From: Lepus europaeus
Lineage: Eukaryota; Chordata; Mammalia; Lagomorpha; Leporidae
Reading direction: 5' to 3'
Assembly (NCBI RefSeq): GCF_033115175.1
Contig: NC_084835.1
Location: forward strand, 62,230,448 to 62,294,447
DNA length: 64,000 bases
The stretch's first letter is position 1, and every line of letters begins with the position of its first letter. The notes beneath the pieces are model-generated. The model made no database searches, was not told the DNA's origin, and saw nothing but the letters and a program-made list of their open reading frames with translations. Positions 21,757 through 31,852 of this stretch are shown here, piece after piece. The position numbers and the translations under genes were made by a program.

Positions 21757-22211
21757 CACAATAACTGAGATATGGAATCAACCCAGATGTCCATAATCCA
21801 AAGACTGAATAAAGAAAATGTGGTATATAAATATGATGAAATACTATTCAGCCATAAAAAAGTATGAAATCCTGTGTTTTTTTTTTTTGTTTTTGTTTTT
21901 TTTTGCCACAAAATGGATGCAATTGGAGACCATTATGCTTGGTGAAATAAGTCAGTCCCAAAAAACAAATATAATATGCTTTTCCTGATTTTTGGTGACT
22001 AAAATACAGAGTACAAAAAAAGTAAAGTATTTGAATGAAGCTGACATTTTGAGATTTTATTATTGTTGATAGCTCTTGTCTACATTCTTGAGAAACAGTG
22101 GTTTTTCTACTTACTACTTGTTGAATTTTTTATTTAGTGGAGGGTTAAGCTTATGATTATAAACTATAAATTTGTTCCCTTTATGTAAATAAAAATTAAA
22201 AATTAAAAAAA
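21757..22211 (+). repeat. L1 3' end, plus orientation
   Basis: GAACTCACAATAACTGAG, CCAGATGTCCATAATCCAA, GAAATACTATTCAGCCATAA, CAAATATAATATGCTTTTCC and TTGTTCCCTTTATGTAAATA follow the end of ORF2 and the lagomorph L1 3' UTR, with an A-rich tail. A T-run (21877-21903) has grown inside. Confidence 0.85.
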
Positions 22212-22215
22212 ACAA

Positions 22216-22614
22216 GCTAGCATAATAAGGAACTTTTCCTGCTCTGTCATATATTACATATTTTGTTATTGGCAAAATTGTTAAAAACTGAGGTCAGTAT
22301 ATCATAAAAGAAACATAGACATAGCCTGAAATACAAAATTGTGACCAATTGTGTATGTATGTGCCTGTCTTCATGTCTGTGACCTTGGTCCATTTGAAGA
22401 CAATAGGGATTTGTATAATTTAAATCTGAAATGAGAGGTAGTGTTACTTTTGTGGGGAATACTGAATTTTTTTGATAGACAAAATTTCAGCAACAAATTA
22501 GGAAGTGTAAGGCAAACATCCTAACCCAATGAGTGACATATATCATATGATACATTTATTTTTAGTTTTGAATGATTCAGTGGTTATAAAAAGGTTTCTG
22601 TAGCTGTCCTGTGA
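22216..22614. other. Unique-looking sequence, nothing identified
   Basis: AT-rich, no features recognised. Confidence 0.45.
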
Positions 22615-22630
22615 GCATAACCGACTCTTT

Positions 22631-23316
22631 TTATTTTTAACTTTTATTTAGTAAATATAATTTTCCAAAGTACAGTTTATGGATTACAATTGCTTTTCCC
22701 CCCCATAACTTCCCTCCCACCCGCACCCCTCCCATCTCCCGCTCCCTCTCCCATTCCATTCACATCAAGATTCATTTTCAATTCTCTTTATATACAGAAG
22801 ATCAATTTAGTATATATTAAGTAAAGATTTCATCAGTTTGCCCCCACACAGAACATAAAGTGTAAAATACTGTTTGAGTACTAGTTATAGCATTAATTCA
22901 CATTGGACAACACATTAAGGACAGAGATCCCACATAAGGAGTAAGTACATAGTGACTCCTGTTGTTGACTTAACAATTTGACACTCTTGTTTATGGTGTC
23001 AGAAATCTCCTAGGCTCTAGTCATGCGTTTCCAAGGCTATGGAAGCCTCTTGAGTTCGCTGACTTCGATCTTATTTCGACAAGGTCATAGTCAAAGTGGA
23101 AGTTCTCTCCTCCCTTCAGAGAAAGGTACCTCCTTCTTTGATGGCCCTGTTCTTTCTACTGGGATCTCACTTGCAGAGACCTTTCATTTAGGTTCTCTCT
23201 CTCGCTCTCTTTTTTTTTTTTGCCAGAGTGTCTTGGCTTTCCATGCCTGAAATACTCTCATGGGCCCTTCAGCCAGATCCGAGTGCCTTAACGGCTGATT
23301 CTGAGGCCAGAGTGCT
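22631..23316 (-). mobile_element. 5'-truncated lagomorph L1 (3' UTR only) with exact 16-bp TSD
   Basis: Reversed 3' UTR: TTTCCAAAGTACAGTTTATG, CCCCATAACTTCCCTCCC, TTATATACAGAAGATCAAT, GGTACCTCCTTCTTTGATGG, CTTGGCTTTCCATGCCTG. GCATAACCGACTCTTT stands on both sides (22615-22630 and 23317-23332). Confidence 0.95.
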
Positions 23317-23332
23317 GCATAACCGACTCTTT

Positions 23333-23819
23333 ATTGCTGTTTCTTGTTCTGTGTCAGTTTTGCAGTAGAAGACAGCCCTGCTGTTTTGAATTATGTATAT
23401 TCCCTGTGTATTGAGTAAGTAAAGAGAGATAAAATTGGGGGAACAAGCTATCATAGACCATTAGACCCAATTCGGGAGTTCGTCATCTCACATGCAGCAG
23501 AATAGTGTAAACTATTGTATTTGATCACCATGTTACACTCCCAAACACTGCTCTGGTGATAGGCAGTAGCTTTGCTACTCACAGTTCATAAACTGATGGC
23601 AGTGGCATCTGCTGTGGCACTTTGGAGACCCATAATCTCAGGCCCAACTTCACACCTGCTGAGTCAAGATCTGAATGTCATCCAGATCTTTGAGGTGATT
23701 CATATGCATGTTAAAGTGTGGGAGGCCCTAGGTTTTGGTACATTTTATCAGGAAGCTGCTTCATTAATTGCACAGAGATATCCATGATAGCTTTGGATGT
23801 GAAATCTGGCAGCCAAAAT
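23333..23819. other. Unique-looking sequence, nothing identified
   Basis: No repeat or exon signal recognised. Confidence 0.45.
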
Positions 23820-23831
23820 GGTAATGTTCTT

Positions 23832-23879
23832 TTTTAAATTTTTTTTAAAGATTTATTTATTTACTGGAAAGTCAGAGTT

Positions 23880-23931
<52 letters not shown>

Positions 23932-24189
23932 TTCCATCCACTGCTTCACTTCCCAATTGGCCGCGATGGCTAGAGCTGCACTGATCCAAAGACAGGAGCC
24001 AGGAGCCTCTTCCAGGTCTGCCATGTGGGTGTGGGGGTCCAAGGAGTTGGGCCGTCCTTCACTGCTTTCCCTGGACACAGAAGAGAACTGGATTGGAAGT
24101 AGAGAAGCCAGGACTTGAACTGGTGCCCAAATGGGATGCCGGCACTGCAGGCGGCTGCTTTACCCGCTACGCTACAGCGCTGGCCCCAT
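23832..24189 (-). repeat. CSINE with AC/AG microsatellite
   Basis: TSD TGGTAATGTTCTT at 23819-23831 and 24190-24202. The tail carries (AC)n then (AG)n at 23880-23929. The head keeps CGCTACGCTACAGCGCTGGC. Confidence 0.94.
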
Positions 24190-24479
24190 TGGTAATGTTC
24201 TTGAACCTTGCCTCCATGCTTCTGTTCAGCAGATACTTGTTGAACTAGATCAGGTGCTAGGCTATGATTTAGGAATAAAGAATTGTTAATATGCTATCTG
24301 CCTTCAGCCAGCTCACCAAAACAGGAGAGACCAACAAAACAGATGGCTGTAGTGCTACGTGATTGGCCCAGTAGCAGAGATTTGTGTAGGGTACTCCTGG
24401 CTTAGCATGGGTGGGAGTGGAGGACAGAGGGTCACAAAGAGCTTCCTGAATTGACTCCCAAAGGATAAGTAGATATTTT

Positions 24480-24621
24480 CTGTAGTGTAACAAATCGCCA
24501 CCAACTTAAAAGCTTAAAGCATCCATTTACTGTTAAATGCACAGTTTCTTAGAAGTCCAGGCATATCTTTTTTTTAAGATTTATTTATTTATTTGAAAGA
24601 CAGAGTTACACAGAGAGGAGA

Positions 24622-24682
<61 letters not shown>

Positions 24683-25200
24683 TGCCCAATGGTTTACGCC
24701 CCAGTTGGCTGCAATGGCTGGAACTGCGCTGATCTGAAGCCAGGAGCCAGGAGCTTCTTCTGGGTCTTTCACGCAGGTGCAGGGGCCCAAGGACTTGGGC
24801 CATCTTGGGCTGCTTTCCCAGGAGTCCAGGCATATCTTAAGTGGGTTCTATGCTCAAAGTCTCAGGATGAAATCAAGGTATTGGCCCGGCTGAGTAGCTC
24901 TTCGGACTCAGCATCCTCTTCCAAGCACTGTGGTTGTTGGCAGGTTCATTTCCTTGTGGCTATAGGACTGAGGGCCCTGCTCTCTCTTGCTGTCAAGCAG
25001 GAGTTGTAAGCTGCATTTCTCTGCCTCATGGTCCTGTCATAGATGCTCCAACAGTGTGGTGCCCCTGTCCTCAAGACCAGCAAGGAAATTCCTCACTGCA
25101 GTAAGGTGAGACAGTTCTGTATTGTAAAGCAGTTGGGAATGCCTGTCCTGTCTCCTTTGCCATAGGATCCAGATAAAATCAGATTTCTCCCCACTAGCGA
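24480..25200 (-). repeat. MLT1-like MaLR LTR, interrupted by a SINE
   Basis: GTAACAAATCGCCACCAACT, then (after the SINE) GGATGAAATCAAGGTATTGG, GTGGTTGTTGGCAGGTTCA and TTCCTTGTGGCTATAGGACT follow a reversed MLT1-type LTR. The right border is blurred. Confidence 0.6.
24570..24822 (-). repeat. 5'-truncated CSINE with 16-bp TSD and long (AG)n
   Basis: AGTCCAGGCATATCTT flanks it at 24554-24569 and 24823-24838. The element stops within the central block (TTGGGCTGCTTTCCCAGG) with no tRNA-like head, so truncation occurred at insertion. (AG)n spans 24630-24677. Confidence 0.93.
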
Positions 25201-26050
25201 TGGAATTATATGCAGCATCTTAGAGCTTTGCTTATCATAGAGAAGCAGTGGGCACCACATGACTGAAATGTCAATGCAGGAAGCTGCAGTTTGGCTTCAG
25301 GTGACTTTGGAACTGGGAATAAGCACAGGTTTAGAGGAATAAATGATGCACTCTTCCTTTGTAATGATTGAGCTGTAGGAGCTTGTAGGCCATTCAGATG
25401 AAGTGGGACTTTGTGTCTGCATGTTGGAACTTGATGGGAAAATTGTGTGTGGGTATGTGTGCGTATTCACTGGTGTTGTGTTTATAGGGTGGAGTGATGG
25501 AGTCAGGGACAATGTAGCCAAGCCAAGGAACCTTGGGGAGAGTAGCAGGGATGGCTGTGCATAGAGAGGCATAAACAGGGAATACAAAGGAGAACCCAGG
25601 ACTGTGGAGGGAGAACTGGGAGTGCAGTGATTTCAAGGCTATTACAATGATGAGAGGCCAGCAAGTGACACATCCCTTCACTCTGTGTTGGCCCTTAATA
25701 GACACAGGGCTGTGAGTGCTCAGACATTGGGCATTTTAGTTTATTTGTGCCCTTAAAACCTAATGCAGATCCTGGCACACTCAATAGATATTTTCAATTG
25801 GGTGCTTGGTTCAGTTAGGGTTTTAAGATTCTTCTTTTCTGTCCCTCAGAATTCTTTCTCGAGATTTTGTTTTAGATCTGTGTCTTAGTAGCTAAAGCCA
25901 ACAAGCGGGTTGACTTAATTTTTGTGAAGTCCCTGGATGCATTCTCAGCTATTTGAAACCTAGCCACACAGCTGGGCTAAAGACCATTCATGGAGCATCT
26001 TCCATGTATCATAGCTACAGTGAGAGTGTTTCATCCTCCATATGATTCTG
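25200..26050. other. Unique-looking sequence, nothing identified
   Basis: Balanced base composition; no splice-flanked open stretch or repeat found. Confidence 0.45.
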
Positions 26051-26051
26051 A

Positions 26052-26190
26052 AAAGAATTTAAGATTATCTCCAAGCCACAGATTAGGAAACTGAGGCTCA
26101 CAGAGGTTAAATCACTTGCCCAGTGTCTCACAACTAGTAAGAGATGGAGTTGCAATTTGAACATTCATCTGTCTGACTCTAAAACTTGTT
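26052..26190 (-). repeat. MIR
   Basis: GATTAGGAAACTGAGGCTCA, CAGAGGTTAAATCACTTGCC, CTAGTAAGAGATGGAGTTGC and CATCTGTCTGACTCT form a clear reversed MIR core. Confidence 0.88.
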
Positions 26191-26439
26191 CAGACACAAA
26201 ACACTTATTCTGGGTAAAATACTGTGTAGCGTAGGAAGCTTTTTAGAGCATAAGGCTGTAATAATTAAAATGATGCAGTACTGGCACATAAATAGACCCA
26301 TAGAGAAAGAGAATAGAGTCAGAAAAAGGATCAACTGCATGTGAGCGTTTAGTATATACTGCACATGTCTTAGACTGATGGTGCTGGGGCACATGACAGC
26401 CATCCAGGCAAGTGTGCTGTGTCTTTGCTTCATGCCATG

Positions 26440-27215
26440 TCCTCACATATGTTCCAGATTCATCAAAAATTTCCATGTGAGAAACGATTGATGCATGTAA
26501 TGGTCACTGACAAAGGAGAAGGTGTTCATTATCTGAACAGTGGAAAAGACTTTTCTAGCCATTACTCAAATCCAGAAGCCATGGAAGAAAAGGTTGATAA
26601 TTTGATTTCTTGAAATAAACAATTCTCTGCATTAGAAATATCATAAACAAAGTAAATAGAGAAATGATGGACTGGGAAAATATTGTCTATCATAATGTAG
26701 ACAAAGATTAATCTTCCTAGTTAATCAAGTCAAAAAGGGATAATCGTCCCCACAAGGACATAAAGAGACACTTCATGAGAGAGGGAGTACCCCAGTGGGC
26801 CCAGTCTGAGAGGCCATCCTATAGATTCCCACACACATGTGTAGAACAGTACGTGTGTATTGTTTCATTGCAGCATTCTACAACTGATGAAAAATTAGAA
26901 ATGACCTAAACATTCACAAGGAACTGACTAAATCATGACATATCAGCATGATATGCAGCTGAACAGTGTAGTATGCACTCTAAACCTCATAGAGAAGGAT
27001 CTCTGAGGTATTCTATTAAGTAAAATGAGAGATGGAAAATGATATTAGTATTTCTGAGTGCAAGGACAAGAAAATTAGAATATGTATTTTGTTTATTTCT
27101 GTTTTTATGACAAAAACTTTAAAAGTATGTTTAGAAACTAATTCCAGTAATTGCTAGGTGAGAATATATGAACTAGCCAGAAAGGAGAGGACATCTGGGG
27201 GAAATTTTCACTGTA
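26440..27215 (+). repeat. Ancient L1 (L1M-type) 3' region
   Basis: TGTTTCATTGCAGCATTCTA, ATTAGAAATGACCTAAACAT, ATGATATGCAGCTGAACAG and ATTAAGTAAAATGAGAGATG follow the end of ORF2 and the 3' UTR of an old L1. A short open stretch at 26419-26610 is its remnant. Confidence 0.55.
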
Positions 27216-27230
27216 GTTTCTTTTCCCCCT

Positions 27231-27710
27231 TATTTGTTTTATTTATTTGAAAGAGTGACTTAGAGAGGGGAGAGAAAGAGAAAGAGGATGGAGGAGAGAG
27301 ATAGAGATCGATCTTCCATCTGCTCATCTGCTGATTCACTCTCCAAATGCCCTCAAAGAGCTGGGACTGGGTCAGGCCAAAGCCAGGAACCACATGGGTG
27401 GGCAGTGACCAAGTACTTGGACTACTGCTTGCTGCCTCTCAGGCACATTAGTAGGAAACTGGATCTAAAATGGAAAAATGAATCTTAGTGAAGAATGGGA
27501 TGAGAGAGGAGTTGGGATGGTTTGAGAGTGGGAGGGCGGGTATGGGGAGAAACTGCTATAATCCCAAAGTTATACATATGAATTTTATATTTATTAAATA
27601 AAAACTTTCTATAAAATAATAAATTGGAGGTAGGATGTGAGCCAACACTCTGATAATAGTATGTGAGAATTCCCAATTGGCAGCATAACCCACTGTGCCA
27701 CACCTGCTTC
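27231..27710 (-). repeat. Old CSINE split by an L1 tail
   Basis: Body at 27231-27478 (TTCCATCTGCTCATCTGCTG, CAGGCACATTAGTAGGAAAC) and head at 27621-27710 (ATGTGAGCCAACACTCTG, CCCACTGTGCCACACC) join into one SINE if 27479-27620 is removed. Confidence 0.8.
27479..27620 (+). repeat. Very short L1 3' end inside a SINE
   Basis: GAATGGGATGAGAGAGGAG, GGGAGGGCGGGTATGGGG, TAATCCCAAAGTTATACATA and TTTATTAAATAAAAACTTTC are the last roughly 140 bp of a lagomorph L1. Confidence 0.8.
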
Positions 27711-28040
27711 TGTACTGTATTTTCCCTCTCTATGTGTGTGTGTTATATTTGAGTATATCTTGAAACATAAGAACCTCAAAAAGTTAGTAAAATAACAAAA
27801 TAACTTATATACATAGAAAGATATCAAGCTAAAATATGTCAGGGAATCCATCACATTAATTGGACCTTGATGTAATTATCTTCAAACTCATTTGCCTATC
27901 CCATCAATAAAGAAACTTTAATCACATATCTGGATATATGTGAGTTATTTGTTTACTTGAAATATTTATGGTTTACTACTGTGAAAATTGTATTTTGTAC
28001 CTATTTTAGACCAGAAAATATGTTAAAAAAACACAATATA

Positions 28041-28350
28041 GGGCCGGCACTTGGTTAATCCTCTTGGTTAATCCTCTGCCTGCAGTGCCGGCATTCCATA
28101 TGGGCACTGGATTCTAGTCCCGGTTGCTCCTCTTCCAGTCTAGCTCTCTGCTGTGGCCCAGGAAGGCAGTGGAAGATGGCCCAAGTGCTTGGGCCCTGCA
28201 CCCCCATGGGAGACCAGGAGGAAGCACCTGGCTCCTGGCTTCGGATCGGCGCAGCGCGCCGGCCACAGTGGCCATTTGGGGGGTGAACCAACAGAAAGAA
28301 GACCTTCCTCTCTGTCTCTCTCTCACTGTCTAACTCTGCCTGTCAAATAA
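28041..28350 (+). repeat. Young CSINE with duplicated head segment
   Basis: High CpG content (GGCGCAGCGCGCCGGCCACA). The head contains GGTTAATCCTCTT twice in tandem (28053-28077). ACACAATATA at 28031-28040 and 28360-28369 marks the TSD. Confidence 0.94.
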
Positions 28351-29110
28351 AAAAAAAACACACAATATAAAAATGTAATTAATACTACTAATAGTATGTA
28401 ACAATTAAGAACTAATATGCATGGTTCTTCTTTTGAAAGTAATTTAAAGCTTTGTGTTACATAACCTGCAGCCTGCTCTTTTGTCTTGGTTTTAATACTT
28501 GCCATTGATAGAGTGATCCACCATCCCTGCTTGCCTAGGACTCCTTGATGGGTTTCCCTGCATGAGAAACTTGTTAGTGTTGTCAGTCCTGGGAAAATTG
28601 GGACTCTCATCATATATTCCACAATTATATAGGAGGATTTCATAAAGTTGGAAAATGGAATTAAAAGACAAATGTAAAAAATATAAGCATTATTTCTCAA
28701 CCTAAATCCTACCAAGTTCAAGACTTGATAAGTATAGAAGCCACTTTGTCCAATCCTAAAGAACTAAGGGTCCTGGGAATCTAACCATGTCAATGAAGCC
28801 TTAATTAGATTGTTACCTGGTGAAAAATGGATGCCCTGAGAGATTTTTTTAAACTAGGAAACAGAATTGAATCAGAAGGAATCAAATCAGGACTGTAAGG
28901 TGGATGCCTAAATATTCCCCAAGGAGTACTCACAAAATTGCCCTCATTTGAATAGTGGCATTGCTGTAGTAGAGAAGGACCCTAGTGAAGATTTCTTAGG
29001 TGTTTTTCTGCTAAAGTTTTGGGTAACTTTTTTGAAACACTCTTCTAATAAGCAGATGTTACCGTTCTTTGGCCTTCCAGAAAGTCAACAAGCAAAATAC
29101 CTCGAGCATT

Positions 29111-29111
<1 letters not shown>

Positions 29112-29141
<30 letters not shown>
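29112..29141. repeat. Poly-A run of about 30 within the mariner
   Basis: On the minus strand this T-run lies where related transposases have only about six T before GGGATGCTCAAGG, so it is an expansion inside former coding sequence rather than a retroposon tail. Confidence 0.8.
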
Positions 29142-29145
<4 letters not shown>

Positions 29146-29187
29146 ATGCCAAGACCTTTGTTCTTGTTCAGTACACTTTTGCTTTAT

Positions 29188-29547
29188 TTTTAATGTTTTT
29201 TTGAAAGGCACAGCAACACACAGAGGAGATACACATACACATACACACACACACAAACACGCACCCATATACACAAAGAGAGAAAGACATCTTCCATCTG
29301 CTGATTCACTCACGAAACGCTTGAAGCAGACCGATCTGGGCAGGAACACAGGTGCCAGGAACACAATCCTGCTATCCCACATGGGTTACAGGGGCCCAAG
29401 TACTTGCATTTTCTTCTGCCAGCTTCCCAGGCATACTAGCAGGAAAGCTGGAGCAGAAGCAGGGTAGCCAGGACTTGAACTGGTACTCATATATGGCATG
29501 CCAGCATCTCAAGTGTGGCTTAACCCACTGTGCCACAATCTTGTCCC
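29188..29547 (-). repeat. CSINE inserted in the mariner
   Basis: Tail TTTTTGAAAGGCACAGC, a (CA)n-rich stretch at 29215-29265, centre CAGGGGCCCAAGTACTTG and head CACTGTGCCACAATCTTGTC. Similar ...TGCTTT bases at both junctions are compatible with a TSD. Confidence 0.88.
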
Positions 29548-30424
29548 TGCTTTGGCTTTGATTGGATCACTTCCACCTCTGGGTAGCCAATGCTTTGGCT
29601 TTGCTTTGCCTTTAGAATCACACTGGTAAAACCATGTTCCATCTCTCATTTCAGTTCTCCCACAAAATGCTTTGGAATCTTAAACCCATTTGTTTAAAAT
29701 TTCCATTGGAAGCTCTGTCTGTAGTTGATCTGAGTGCAACAGTTTTGGCACCCACCAAGAAGAAACTTGCTCCAATTTAATTTTTAGTCAGGATTCTCTA
29801 GGCTGAGCCAGTTTAGATGTCTCTGGTGTTGGCTATTTTTTCTGCTGTTGGCTATGAGTCCTCTTCATTGCGGGCACAACAGGATTAATATTTCATCCAA
29901 TTTGTTGTGGATCGTTTGCTGTTTTATCTTCAGCAGCATCTCAACCCTTCTTTAAAATGAGCTCTCCATTCTAAACTGCTGGTTTCTTTGGGGGCATTTT
30001 CCCCATTAGATTTTCATTAGGCATCCATGATTTCCACCCAAGTTTCACTATCAGCTGGAAGATTGCTTTTGCATCCATTTGAGCAGAATTCACATTGCTT
30101 TTTTCAAAGTGATATTTTATCCTTTTTCGTGCCTCAGATTAGATCCTGGTTAGACACATTATAACAAGTTGGTATGAATTTATTGTGGCCCATGCATAAT
30201 TTTTTGAGGCCCATGCATAATTTTTTTCATGTACATTTTGAATCCTTCTCACATGGGAATAAATTGAAGAAATGTTTGTTAACTGAGCTTGCTAAATCTT
30301 GATACTCAATTTTCAACATCAACCATCAAGTATGGAAGGGTTTTAGCAATTCAGCTGTAGAATTTTCATTTTCTCTTAAGACAATTAGTTGTTCTTGGAA
30401 ATGAACAAATGAGTAAAACCACTA

Positions 30425-30645
30425 CCTGTGAGCTGGCGTCTCATATGGGTACCAGTTCAAGTTCCAGCTGCTCCACTTCTGATCCAGCTCCCTGCTGATG
30501 TGTCTGAGAAAGCAGCAGAGGATGGCCAAATGCTTGGGCCTCTGTGTCCATGTGGGAGACCTGGAAGAAGCTGTTGACTCCTGGCTTTGTTCTGGCCTAG
30601 CCCTGGCAGTTACAGCCTTTTGGGGAGTGAACCAGCAGATAGAAG

Positions 30646-30685
<40 letters not shown>

Positions 30686-30712
30686 AAATCAATAAAAATA
30701 AATCTTTAAGCA
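30425..30712 (+). repeat. CSINE, 5'-truncated, with long (CT)n
   Basis: It begins at GAGCTGGCGTCTCATATGGG rather than at a tRNA-like head and continues through GCAGAGGATGGCCAAATGC. (CT)n covers 30646-30681, then CAATAAAAATAAATCTTTAA. Confidence 0.88.
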
Positions 30713-31503
30713 AAGCGTTGCATATTTGTGTTTTCAAAAATGAGTTCAAAGTCGAAAGAAACCCTTCTTTTGGAAACATTTCAAATTGGGAAATTTAGTT
30801 TTGTATTTTTTACTACATAATTACAAGTTTTTATTAGTTGTCATGCATTATTTGTGGCCATGAAATTTTGCAAATGATGTACGTACCTGCATGTCTGCTT
30901 TCTCAGTCTTTGTTAGGTGATGTGTGCTTTACTTCAGGCTTTGCACTGAGTGTGCCTGATGAATTTCTTGCTTCGTGGAGAGAGGTTCTGCTGCCTTTTC
31001 TGTGCTTGTACCTGTTTTTTTTTTCAGTCTGTGGTTTCTTTGCAGGAATTTTTGAAGAGGTTTATCCATTCTATGATGAAGAGTTTGGGTAAAATTAATA
31101 CTATTATAAGTGAGCACTTTAGGTTGTAGTAAAAGCAAAAGTAGGTCAGCATCTTGATTTTGGTGTGGAGCAAGCCTCTTCTTGTCAGCCAGCTCCCACG
31201 TGATTGTCAGACTTGAGATCCAGTTAGACAGAGTATTGTGTCCACTGTAATATTAATGAAGTGTGATTAAAGCTTGTTTTGTCTTGTGCTGTAGCCCACA
31301 AATGGTTAAGACGGTAATAAAAGATTCCTCCTACATCTGAATGCATTGTGGTGAGCCCCTCTGGCACCCACTGGAAGGTGCTGGCTGCTGTGTGTTGTAC
31401 AGGGATGGTCATGGCTTTTCTTCCTGTAAACAGAAACATTAATTTTCAGTGTTTAAAACAAGTACCCAGAAATATAGCCTAAATTACTTTTTCTGTATTA
31501 TAG
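30713..31503. other. Unique-looking sequence
   Basis: Contains a strong polypyrimidine/AG site at 31014-31045 before a 43-bp segment ending GG|GTAAAA (31046-31088), discussed among rejected exons. No repeats seen. Confidence 0.4.
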
Positions 31504-31555
31504 GAGGAAGCTGAAGAAGAGAAGCCCGTGGCTGGCGCGCCCTCTTTGAGTCATG
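31504..31555 (+). CDS. Candidate 52-bp internal exon of an unrecognised gene
   Basis: TTTTTCTGTATTATAG (AG at 31502-31503) precedes GAGGAAGCTGAAGAAGAGAA, and the segment closes as GAGTCATG before GTAATC at 31556. Inside lies GTGGCTGGCGCGCCC, three CpGs in a region otherwise almost free of them, and GC content far above the flanks. In the first frame it encodes an acidic Glu-rich start, a Lys-Pro turn, then Gly/Ala/Pro and Ser-rich residues, leaving one base over. The surroundings are repeat-poor for several kilobases, as near conserved exons. I do not recognise the protein. A 52-bp exon could also be a chance GC island. Confidence 0.4.
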
Positions 31556-31735
31556 GTAATCATCACCATCTGTTAGTTTTAGTTCTCAGTGAATATCTTT
31601 AAAGTGAGAGATTTATTAGATTGTATTGATTGTTTGGGGTTTAATTTAAATATATAATAATATTACCTATAATTCATAGTGTTTTATGTACTCTTCTCTA
31701 GACCTTAGCAGAATTATATAAGGGTTTCAAATATG

Positions 31736-31852
31736 AGGAATCTTCAAAAAGTTAATGGAAAATATGTATTATGAAAAAAAACTGCATGGATTTCAAGTTT
31801 CTTTGCACCAAAATAAACTTTTAATATCATTTTCATTAACTTTTTTAAGTCT
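31736..31852 (+). repeat. Palindromic mariner-derived MITE
   Basis: CTTCAAAAAGTTAATGGAAAA at the left matches, inverted, ATTTTCATTAACTTTTTTAAG at the right. The middle (CTGCATGGATTTCAAG, TTGCACCAAAATAAACTTT) equals the subterminal part of the mariner at 28.6-30.2 kb. About 117 bp, internally deleted. Confidence 0.8.

Larger units (their letters stand above)
28632..30240 (-). pseudogene. Decayed mariner-family transposon with transposase remains
   Basis: Read on minus, the element starts near 30240 and ends near 28632, with a SINE (29188-29547) inside. Transposases of this family cut and paste DNA using a D,D34D triad. Blocks in order: a degraded helix-turn-helix region (30.0-29.8 kb), the SVS-to-catalytic region, then near 29640 ATGGTTTTACCAGTGTGATT, matching the TWLYQYD block after the first catalytic Asp. 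That Asp is kept but its neighbouring Glu reads Gly. GTTGACTTTCTGGAAGGCC (29085) fits the VDFLEGQ block. Near 28970 the second catalytic position reads Ser instead of Asp. Near 28890 YSPDL-IPSD keeps the third Asp. Stops and frameshifts are frequent, so it is inactive. The termini degrade into the same sequence as the short copies at 1322, 2078 and 31736. Confidence 0.8.

Noticed and set aside
23880..23929. Possible CRISPR-like or satellite array
   Set aside because: It is a plain dinucleotide microsatellite; no spaced repeats occur anywhere, and the DNA is mammalian.
24593..25009. 138-codon frame with a Glu-Arg repeat
   Set aside because: The repeat is an (AG)n microsatellite in a SINE followed by an MLT1-like LTR.
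31046..31088. 43-bp segment with a strong polypyrimidine/AG acceptor and a GG|GTAAAA donor
   Set aside because: It does not join in frame with the candidate exon at 31504 without a stop, and its own peptide is unrecognised. Splice-like signals alone are common.
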